A stretch of DNA of 64,000 bases from Planktothrix sp. FACHB-1365 (lineage in GTDB: Bacteria > Cyanobacteriota > Cyanobacteriia > Cyanobacteriales > Microcoleaceae). The position numbers and the translations under genes are program-made. The notes under the pieces were generated by a model. That model saw nothing but the letters and a program-made list of their open reading frames with translations. It was not told where the DNA came from and searched no databases. This document shows positions 51,509 through 58,674 of the stretch, one piece after another. Numbering within the stretch: position 1 is the first letter of the stretch; each line of letters starts with the position of its first letter. The stretch lies in the NCBI RefSeq assembly GCF_014697575.1, contig NZ_JACJSC010000007.1:124001-188000 (forward strand). Reading direction: 5' to 3'.

Positions 51509-52114
51509 TTAATTCTTGAGTGTATCCCTTATTTTCCTTAATTTAGCTAGAACGTCTTTTTCTAAACCTGTAGACCAACGATATTTATCGCTTTTATGCT
51601 GGTATATGCTAACCTTTTCCTTGAGGTTTTCTATATATTCTATCAGTTCTACCAAATCTTTTTGAGTTTTAACACCCCTAACAATACCAGCAGTCTTTAG
51701 GTAATAATTCCCGATTACATCTGCTTCTTCTTTTGAGGCATGATGATCTCGATGGTAGTGACGGATTTTACCATTCATTTCTTCAAAATAAGAGGCTATA
51801 CTTCTGACAAGAGCAAAATCTAATTCATCTAGTTTTTTAGTTTCATAATTAATTTTTTCCTGACCTGACTTAGGAGGGGTGTCTGGTTCAGAAATAGAAG
51901 CAGAGGTTTGAATTGGATCAGAATTTTTAGATTCAGCATTACTCAAGATATACTCTAGATTTTTTAAACAATCCCCGAAAGATGAGATATTGCGGACAAT
52001 TACCTGTTTTGTTTGAGTATTGATGATCGCATACCCAGAACGTTCATCGACTACAGCATATTGCCCGTGTACTGTCACATAGGCGTTTGTGTTTATTCTT
52101 TTGATGTCACTCAT
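51509..52114 (-). CDS. Hypothetical protein with helical C-terminus
   Basis: 201 residues, no signal peptide or membrane segment. The N-terminal 50 residues look like a small beta-rich unit (AYVTVHGQYAVVDERSGYAI, INTQTKQVIVRNISS). A Ser/Pro-rich linker (about 60-85) follows, then about 110 residues of charged helix with IRHYHRDHHASKEEADVIGN. The His-rich stretch could bind metal. I do not recognise a family. AT-rich codon use and its position between terminator and PTS genes suggest accessory DNA. Confidence 0.6.
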   Translation of the reverse strand: MSDIKRINTNAYVTVHGQYAVVDERSGYAIINTQTKQVIVRNISSFGDCLKNLEYILSNAESKNSDPIQTSASISEPDTPPKSGQEKINYETKKLDELDFALVRSIASYFEEMNGKIRHYHRDHHASKEEADVIGNYYLKTAGIVRGVKTQKDLVELIEYIENLKEKVSIYQHKSDKYRWSTGLEKDVLAKLRKIRDTLKN

Positions 52115-52344
52115 TTGGGATTTGGGAAACTAAAAAAACAACTATTTTATATAATACCATAAGGAGAGCCTTATGGGTTTTGTTTAGTCTTAAAATGGAT
52201 CTTTTTAATATTAAGAATTGTTGCAAATTAAAACAAAATCGAAATTTTTTAACAATGGCAAAAGGTTAATTGTATCTTAAACAATATCTTGGGTTTGACA
52301 CCCCACAACAGCTTAAAAAACTTAAATTGAAACAGGACTTAATA

Positions 52345-54888
52345 ATGATTAATACTGGAACACCAGTTTCTCAAGGGACTGGCGTTGTCTTAAAAGCCCC
52401 TTTATCGGGATATATTCTCCCCCTTGAACAAGTTCCTGACCCGGTATTTGCTCAAAAAATGGTTGGGGATGGGATTTCAATTGACCCGGTGAGTCAAGTT
52501 TTAATAGCCCCTTGTGATGGGGAAATCATACAACTCCATCCCTCCCATCATGCTGTCACTCTCAAAACAGCCGAGGGGCTAGAAATATTGATGCACATTG
52601 GTTTAGATACCGTAACCTTGCGGGGTGAAGGGTTTAAGCCTAAAGTTAAAATGGGCGATCGCATTCAAACCGGTGATCCCTTAATTGAATTTGATATCGA
52701 TTATGTTGCCCTTCATGCTAAAAGTTTGCTCACTCAAATTGTCATTACAAATAGTGAGGAAGTGGCAAATTTTCAGGCGAATTCTGGCACTGTTATTGCT
52801 GGCGAAACGGTCATTTTAGAACTCATTTTATCCACAACCGTTAAAGAACATACTCCTACTTCTAATCAGACCATTACTTCCGATGAAATTATTATTCCTA
52901 ATCCCACAGGATTACACGCTAGACCATCAGCCGTATTAGCCAATTTAGCCAAAAAATATCAATCAAAAATTCGCTTACAACGGGGCGATCAAGACGCCAA
53001 TATTCGCAGCGTTGTTGGGTTAATGGGGTTAGAAGTTAATCACGGAGATCGGGTGGTTTTAGTCGCCCAAGGGCCAGATGCAGCAGAGGCGATCGCTGAA
53101 CTCTCTGATGCGCTCCGTTCCGGTTTAGGAGAAGAAGGAACAGTCCCCATTGCGGCACCTGCGAGTGTTGCTCAAGGAGACATCTCAGCACCGCCTCCCC
53201 GTCGTCGTTCGGATGATCCCAATCTAATTTTAGGAGTAGCAGCATCCTCCGGGGTAGCTGTCGGTCAGACGTTCCGAGTTCGGGAACAGGAAATTCAGGT
53301 GAAAGAACGGGGCGAAAACCCCAATTCAGAACGGCGTAAACTAGAAGCCGCCATTAAACAAGCCCAATTAGAGGTAGAAGCGTTACGCGCTAATGTACAT
53401 GGACAGGGCGACCCGAGTAAATCGGCGATTTTTGCTGCTCACCAAGAATTATTAGAAGATCCCGAATTAATTGATATTGCAACCAGTACCATTGATAAGG
53501 GAAAAAGTGCCGCTTTTGCTTGGAAACAAACCTTTACGAATAGTGCAGAACAATTAGCAAAATTACAAAATGAATTGTTATCTCAACGGGCAAATGATGT
53601 CCGAGATGTGGGACAACGGGTACTCAGAATTCTCACAGGAGTAACTTCAACCGGGCCTATTTATCCCGATAATACTATCTTGATTGCTGAAGATTTAACG
53701 CCTTCAGATATGGCAACTTTAGATCGATCTAAAGTGATTGGATTTTGTACTGTTGCGGGGGGAGCGACTTCTCACGTTGCGATTTTAGCGCGTTCAATGG
53801 AAATTCCCGCGATCGCAGGAACGGAACCCCAAGTGTTAGATTTACCTGATGGAACTTGGGTGATTTTAGATGGCAATAAAGGAACGTTGCAACTAAACCC
53901 AACTTCCGCAGAAATGGAACAGGTGAAAACCTTACAAATTGAAATTGCTAAAAAGCGAGAACAGGATGTGTCTAACGCCATGAAACCCGCCATCACAACG
54001 GATGGGTATCGGATGGAAATTGTGGCAAATATTGGCAACCAACGGGATGCAGAAACCGCCGTTCAATTAGGCGGTGAAGGGGTAGGTTTATTGCGAACCG
54101 AATTTATTTTTATGGATCGCTCATCGGCTCCTACAGAAGACGAACAAACCGAGATTTATAGTAGTATTGCTGAAGTTTTAGGAAAAGAACGACCGTTAAT
54201 TATTCGGACGTTAGATGTAGGAGGAGATAAACCTTTACCTTATTTACCTATTCCCCATGAAGAAAATCCATTTTTAGGAGAAAGAGGTATTCGAGTTGGG
54301 TTTGATCGTCCTGAAATTTTAAGAACCCAGTTAAGAGCGATTCTGAGATCGGCTTCTTCAGGAAACTTAAAAATTATGTTTCCGATGATTGCGAGGTTAG
54401 AAGAAATAAAAATGGCAAAAGCTATGTTAGAAGAAGAACGAGAAAAGTTAAATGCTCCGGCGGTTTCTGTGGGAATTATGGTAGAAATTCCAGCCGCAGC
54501 AATGATGGCTGAACAGTTTGCCAAAGAAGCTGATTTCTTCTCCATTGGAACCAATGATTTAACCCAATATACCTTAGCAATGGATCGAGGACATCCAAAA
54601 CTAGCTCCTTATGTTGATGGGTTAAATCCTGCTATTTTAAGATTAATTGATTTAACCGTAAAAGGAGCAACTCAACAGGGAAAATGGGTAGGTGTTTGTG
54701 GTGGCATAGCCAGTGATCCACAAGCAATTCCATTATTAATTGGTTTAGGAGTTAAGGAATTAAGTGTCAGTGTTCCCAATATTCCTAGTATTAAGGCACA
54801 AATCCGAGAATTAAGTTTAGTTGAATGTCAAGAATTAGCCCAAAAAGCATTAAACGCAGAAACAGGGGCAGATGTCCGGGCACTTTAA
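52345..54888 (+). CDS. PTS multiphosphoryl transfer protein: EIIA(Glc)-HPr-enzyme I fusion
   Basis: 847 residues from ATG 52345, with AGGAC upstream; a TTG 75 bases earlier is less likely. Order: glucose-type EIIA (about 1-160; His84 in LMHIGLDT, partner His69 in SHHAVTL), HPr (about 178-265; His191 in GLHARPSAV), then enzyme I (about 290-847; phospho-His477 in GGATSHVAILAR, PEP-binding IIRTLDVGGDKPL, MVEIPAAAMMA, SIGTNDLTQY, Cys785 in VCGGIASDP). It carries phosphate from PEP through EI, HPr and EIIA to a permease. All active residues are present. The permease gene follows 91 bases downstream. A complete PTS is very unusual in cyanobacteria. Confidence 0.95.
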   Translation: MINTGTPVSQGTGVVLKAPLSGYILPLEQVPDPVFAQKMVGDGISIDPVSQVLIAPCDGEIIQLHPSHHAVTLKTAEGLEILMHIGLDTVTLRGEGFKPKVKMGDRIQTGDPLIEFDIDYVALHAKSLLTQIVITNSEEVANFQANSGTVIAGETVILELILSTTVKEHTPTSNQTITSDEIIIPNPTGLHARPSAVLANLAKKYQSKIRLQRGDQDANIRSVVGLMGLEVNHGDRVVLVAQGPDAAEAIAELSDALRSGLGEEGTVPIAAPASVAQGDISAPPPRRRSDDPNLILGVAASSGVAVGQTFRVREQEIQVKERGENPNSERRKLEAAIKQAQLEVEALRANVHGQGDPSKSAIFAAHQELLEDPELIDIATSTIDKGKSAAFAWKQTFTNSAEQLAKLQNELLSQRANDVRDVGQRVLRILTGVTSTGPIYPDNTILIAEDLTPSDMATLDRSKVIGFCTVAGGATSHVAILARSMEIPAIAGTEPQVLDLPDGTWVILDGNKGTLQLNPTSAEMEQVKTLQIEIAKKREQDVSNAMKPAITTDGYRMEIVANIGNQRDAETAVQLGGEGVGLLRTEFIFMDRSSAPTEDEQTEIYSSIAEVLGKERPLIIRTLDVGGDKPLPYLPIPHEENPFLGERGIRVGFDRPEILRTQLRAILRSASSGNLKIMFPMIARLEEIKMAKAMLEEEREKLNAPAVSVGIMVEIPAAAMMAEQFAKEADFFSIGTNDLTQYTLAMDRGHPKLAPYVDGLNPAILRLIDLTVKGATQQGKWVGVCGGIASDPQAIPLLIGLGVKELSVSVPNIPSIKAQIRELSLVECQELAQKALNAETGADVRAL

Positions 54889-54892
54889 TCAG

Positions 54893-54920
54893 TGTAGAGA
54901 CGTGCCAAGGCGCGTCTGTA
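54893..54920. repeat. Palindromic repeat, degenerate copy between the PTS genes
   Basis: TGTAGAGAC-GTGCCAAGGCGC-GTCTGTA: the constant arms are kept and the core centre is CCAAGG. It starts 5 bases after the stop of the EIIA-HPr-EI gene. Confidence 0.8.
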
Positions 54921-54979
54921 GCAGTTATCAGTAACAATATTTGATAGAGTCCTGAAGGACTCACTACTTAAGAAAAACA

Positions 54980-56824
54980 ATGCTAAAAAACGCTTTTGCT
55001 TTATTACAAAAAATGGGAAAGTCTTTAATGCTTCCCGTTTCGGTCTTACCCATTGCTGGTTTATTATTGGGATTGGGGAGTGCTCGTTTAATTGAATTGC
55101 AAAACTTGGCATCGGGAACGATTACCTCCCCTAAATTTTGGTGGTTACCCGACTGGTTAGCCACCATTATGAAGAATTCCGGGGATGCAATTTTTGGAAA
55201 TTTACCGATTATTTTTGCGATTTCTGTTGCGATTGGATTTGCTGAAAATGATGGGGTTTCTGCCTTAGCTGCGACCGTTGGATTCGTTGTTTTTGTGGCT
55301 TCATTGGGGGCAGCTTCTACCACTTTATTTGGCATGAATCCCGATGATTTAGTCAAAGTCATGGGGATTTCTTCGTTAGATACGGGGGTATTTGGCGGTT
55401 TAATTATGGGCTGTGTTGCAGCTTATTTATTTAACCGTTTTTTCCGAATTCAACTCCCCCAATATTTAGGATTTTTTGCCGGAAAACGATTTGTTCCCAT
55501 TATTACGTCCTTTGCTGCGATCGCAATGGGAATCTTAATGAGCGTGATCTGGCCCCCCATTGGAGAGGCGATTTCTACGGCTGCTAATGCGGCTGCATCC
55601 GGTGGAAATGTGAGTATTACCGCAGCAATTTATGGGGTTGTAGAACGGTTATTATTACCCTTTGGATTACACCATATTTGGAATGTTCCCTTCTTCTTCC
55701 AAATTGGTTCTTTTACTGATCCAATCACAAATAGAGTCGTTACCGGAGATATTAATCGCTTCTTTGCGGGTGACCCAACGGCGGGAATTTTAGGGGGTGC
55801 TTATTGGTTTAAAATGTTTGGTTTACCTGCGGCTGCCATTGCCATTTGGCGGGCTGCAAAACCGAAAAATCGGGTGGTAACGGGAGGGATTATGATCTCT
55901 GCTGCTTTTACCTCTTTTTTAACCGGAATTACCGAACCGATTGAATTTTCATTTATGTTTGTCGCCCCTGCTTTATATGCGGTTCATGCGTTAATGGCTG
56001 GGTTTTGTGATTGGTTATTTATTGCCCTAGGTGGACGTATGGGGTTTACCTTTTCCCAGGGATTTATTGACTTTTTCCTCTTCAATAGTTTAGGAACAAA
56101 AGCTTGGTTAATTCCCGCTTTAGGGCCGTTTTTTGCAGCTTTATATTTCTGTGTGTTTTACTTTGGAATCCGACAGTTTAATTTACCTACTCCGGGTCGA
56201 GAAGATGATGTAGAAACCGTAGAAACGATTACCCCAGGAACAGGAGTTGGTAGTTTAGCGATGGAACTGGTGCGTGCTTTTGGGGGACGCAGTAATATTA
56301 CCACGTTAGATGCTTGTATTACTCGGTTACGGATCACCGTTAATGATATTAAAAAGGTGAATAAAAACCGACTGAAAGCGTTAGGAGCATCGGGAGTTTT
56401 AGAAATCGGAAATAGCGCTCAAGCAATCTTCGGCCCCCGTTCAGAAAATTTAAAAACAGATATGATCGAATATCTGAAAGTTGCAGGGCCAGAAGCGGAT
56501 ATTGTGGAGGAAATCACACCGGAAACGACAGAGGTTAATTCAACATCAAATGATGCTATTTTACCAACAATAACCTTAGATGCAGAGGCTAAAAATCGGA
56601 TTCAAAATATCATTATTGCTTTAGGAGGGAAACAGAATATTCAAACCGTTGATGCAGTTGCGTTAACTCGATTACGAGTTCAAGTCATTGATAATACCCT
56701 AATTGATGAAGCGGCATTAACAGCGGCAGGTGTGGAGGGTATTTTACGTTTACCAGATGGGATTTTGCATCTATTAGTTGGTTTAGGTGCCCAACAATAT
56801 GCAGCCCAAATCAGTAATCAGTAA
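54980..56824 (+). CDS. ptsG: PTS glucose-type permease EIICB with an extra, Cys-less EIIB-like domain
   Basis: 614 residues. The EIIC membrane part (about 1-400) closely follows PtsG: LMLPVSVLPIAGLLLGLGSA, GISSLDTGVFGGLIMG, LLLPFGLHHIWNVPF, GDPTAGILGG and FLTGITEPIEFSFMFVAPAL. EIIB (about 417-500) has the phosphorylated Cys446 in LDACITRLR. A second EIIB-like copy (about 535-610) follows, but the Cys site reads DAVALTRLR, so it cannot be phosphorylated. The last residues QISNQ are encoded by heptad repeats that continue downstream. It transports and phosphorylates a hexose, most likely glucose. The PtsG assignment is from remembered sequence. Confidence 0.93.
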   Translation: MLKNAFALLQKMGKSLMLPVSVLPIAGLLLGLGSARLIELQNLASGTITSPKFWWLPDWLATIMKNSGDAIFGNLPIIFAISVAIGFAENDGVSALAATVGFVVFVASLGAASTTLFGMNPDDLVKVMGISSLDTGVFGGLIMGCVAAYLFNRFFRIQLPQYLGFFAGKRFVPIITSFAAIAMGILMSVIWPPIGEAISTAANAAASGGNVSITAAIYGVVERLLLPFGLHHIWNVPFFFQIGSFTDPITNRVVTGDINRFFAGDPTAGILGGAYWFKMFGLPAAAIAIWRAAKPKNRVVTGGIMISAAFTSFLTGITEPIEFSFMFVAPALYAVHALMAGFCDWLFIALGGRMGFTFSQGFIDFFLFNSLGTKAWLIPALGPFFAALYFCVFYFGIRQFNLPTPGREDDVETVETITPGTGVGSLAMELVRAFGGRSNITTLDACITRLRITVNDIKKVNKNRLKALGASGVLEIGNSAQAIFGPRSENLKTDMIEYLKVAGPEADIVEEITPETTEVNSTSNDAILPTITLDAEAKNRIQNIIIALGGKQNIQTVDAVALTRLRVQVIDNTLIDEAALTAAGVEGILRLPDGILHLLVGLGAQQYAAQISNQ

Positions 56825-56881
56825 TCAGTTATCAGTTATCAGTAATCAGTAATCAGTTATCAGTTATCAGTTATCAGTTAA
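56813..56881. repeat. Heptad array AATCAGT/TTATCAG at the ptsG 3' end
   Basis: About nine period-7 units that begin in the last codons of ptsG and provide its TAA stop. Confidence 0.9.
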
Positions 56882-56969
56882 TAGGGAACAGGGAATTACG
56901 AATTACTGATATAGACGGAATTCAATATTTATTTAGGGGTAATTCATGAATTGCCCCTAACCCTACTCT

Positions 56970-57677
56970 TTAAATTGGTGTAAAATCCAGGTTAAGATTC
57001 AGTTGATTGGCTTGTACTCCCGGTAAAAATGCAATTAATTCTTGTTGACCGGATTTGTTAACATAAATACCCGCGCCTGTTCCATAACCCGATAATGTTA
57101 AATCATTAAATGTAATTACATCCCCGGTTTTATAAGCAAAGTAATCTTCACCGACCGTAAAATCAGAAATCAACGCAAAATCTGTTAAACCTCCCGTTGA
57201 GTAATAAGTGGTAGAATTAGAACCTCCTAAATAAAACGCATCAAATCCAACTCCACCTACTAAGGTATCAATTTCACCCGACCCCGGATTAGCAGCATTA
57301 ACATCAACACCCGCTACATAATCATCCCCAACATCACCAGAAACATAATCATTTCCCCCTCCACCTGCCAGCAAATCTTGGTCTTTCCCTCCAAATAGAG
57401 AGTCATTATTAACTCCCCCAACTAAGTAGTCTGAACCTAAATTCCCAAAGAGTTGATTAGTACCTGATTCTTCAATCAGAATATCGTTTTCTTTTCCGCC
57501 AAAAAGTAAATCATTTCCGAGGTTGCCATAAATAAGATCGTTTCCTTGATTTCCATTAATTGTATCATCACCCGCAAGACCTTGTAGAGTATCATCTCCT
57601 TCTAAACCATAGATTTCATCTTTCTCCACAAGTCCAGCGAGATTATCAGCTAATGCAGTTCCTAAAATTAAACTCAT
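56970..57677 (-). CDS. Short RTX (hemolysin-type calcium-binding repeat) protein
   Basis: 235 residues. From about residue 20 to 130 it is a run of nonapeptide GGxGxDxUx repeats (GLEGDDTLQGLAGDDTING, GNLGNDLLFGGKENDIL, GGGGNDYVSGDVGDDYVAG). These bind Ca2+ in a beta-roll. The last 90 residues form a capping domain (GFDAFYLGGSNSTTYY, DFALISDFTVGEDYF) common in cyanobacterial RTX proteins. No enzymatic domain is present. It is probably secreted by a type I system encoded elsewhere. Heptads lie upstream of its start. Confidence 0.92.
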   Translation of the reverse strand: MSLILGTALADNLAGLVEKDEIYGLEGDDTLQGLAGDDTINGNQGNDLIYGNLGNDLLFGGKENDILIEESGTNQLFGNLGSDYLVGGVNNDSLFGGKDQDLLAGGGGNDYVSGDVGDDYVAGVDVNAANPGSGEIDTLVGGVGFDAFYLGGSNSTTYYSTGGLTDFALISDFTVGEDYFAYKTGDVITFNDLTLSGYGTGAGIYVNKSGQQELIAFLPGVQANQLNLNLDFTPI

Positions 57678-57683
57678 TTTTTT

Positions 57684-57716
57684 ATCAGTAATTAGTTATC
57701 AGTTATCAGTTATCAA
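57684..57716. repeat. Heptad array TTATCAG upstream of the RTX gene
   Basis: Period-7 TTATCAG/TTAGTTATCAG units just upstream of the RTX start codon, on the minus-strand leader. Confidence 0.82.
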
Positions 57717-57739
57717 GTATCCGCATCATCAGTTATCAG

Positions 57740-57812
57740 TGTAGAGACGTGCCTGGGCGAAGCTGGTTCATGCCGTAAGGCTATTGCCGTAGGCTTTTGG
57801 CGCGTCTGTATA
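57740..57812. repeat. Expanded palindromic element (about 73 bp)
   Basis: GTAGAGACGTGCC and GGCGCGTCTGTA arms around a 45-base insert with GCCGTAAGGC and GCCGTAGGC. The insert resembles, in reverse, that of the element at 30191-30243, so the two are a longer subfamily. Confidence 0.8.
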
Positions 57813-57879
57813 AGTAATCAGTCATTAGTTATAAAACAGTTGTTGTTTGTTGTCAACTACTGGAAATCTTTATTTTGCT

Positions 57880-58560
57880 TCATTCACGGGATTTCTTTGA
57901 TTGACTGATTACTAATTTTTGAGTGGTAGCGATCGCAACAACACCCACCACCGGAATTTTAGCGTGTTGGAATTGATCAATCGCTGCTTTTATGGTTGCA
58001 CCTGTGGTATAAATATCATCTAAAATTAAGACTGAACCGGGGGGACGGCGACGACGAAAATCTTGACCTAAATTAAAGACACTTTGCATTTCTTTGAACC
58101 GTTGTTCGGGCGATAATTCATGCAATGCTTCTGTTTCTTTAATTCGTTCTAAACCGTGAGCCGCTAGAGATAAACCCGTAATTTCACAAAAACTTTTCCC
58201 TAAAAGTTCTGCTTGATTAAATCCCCGCTTTTTTAATTTAGCGACGTGTAAAGGAATGGGTACAACCGTAACACACGACATTTCCCTCGGAGTCGATAAC
58301 CAAGTTTCTGCTAATCCATAGCCTAAAGGTTTAGCTAATTCTGTATGATGATCATACTTCAAAGCTGCGATCGCTCGCTTGAGAACGTCTTTATATTGTC
58401 CCCAGACACAAAGCGGTATTTCTGTAGCAAATTTAGTCCCTTGGGGAAATCGACAGCGAAGTAACTGTCGTTGACAATAATCACAAAGTTCTGTATTAGC
58501 AGGTCGGTTACACAATGGACAATTGGGTTTGAGAAATAAGTTTAAAAGTGCTTTCATCAT
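57880..58560 (-). CDS. comF: ComF family phosphoribosyltransferase-like protein
   Basis: 226 residues. An N-terminal zinc finger with two CxxC pairs (CPLCNRPANTELCDYCQRQL) is followed by a type I phosphoribosyltransferase fold with the PRPP-binding loop VLILDDIYTTGAT. ComF acts in DNA uptake in naturally competent bacteria, and cyanobacterial homologs are required for transformation in some species. KKRGFNQAELLGKSF is the family's second signature. The start is set by an ATG ATG pair at 58560. Confidence 0.94.
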   Translation of the reverse strand: MMKALLNLFLKPNCPLCNRPANTELCDYCQRQLLRCRFPQGTKFATEIPLCVWGQYKDVLKRAIAALKYDHHTELAKPLGYGLAETWLSTPREMSCVTVVPIPLHVAKLKKRGFNQAELLGKSFCEITGLSLAAHGLERIKETEALHELSPEQRFKEMQSVFNLGQDFRRRRPPGSVLILDDIYTTGATIKAAIDQFQHAKIPVVGVVAIATTQKLVISQSKKSRE

Positions 58561-58568
58561 TCTTCTAG

Positions 58569-58645
58569 CCGGTTTCGGGTTTCGGGTTTCGGGTTTCAGC
58601 TTGAAGAGTTGTTTTTGTTAAGCCTGACACCTGACACCTGACATC
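58569..58645. repeat. Heptads TTTCGGG and GACACCT before the PEP-synthase-like gene
   Basis: GGTTTCG units (58569-58600) and GACACCT units (58624-58645). Both are period 7. They lie in the divergent comF gap. Confidence 0.82.
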
Positions 58646-58674
58646 TATAATAATGAGTGAACTTAGCTTAAGGC

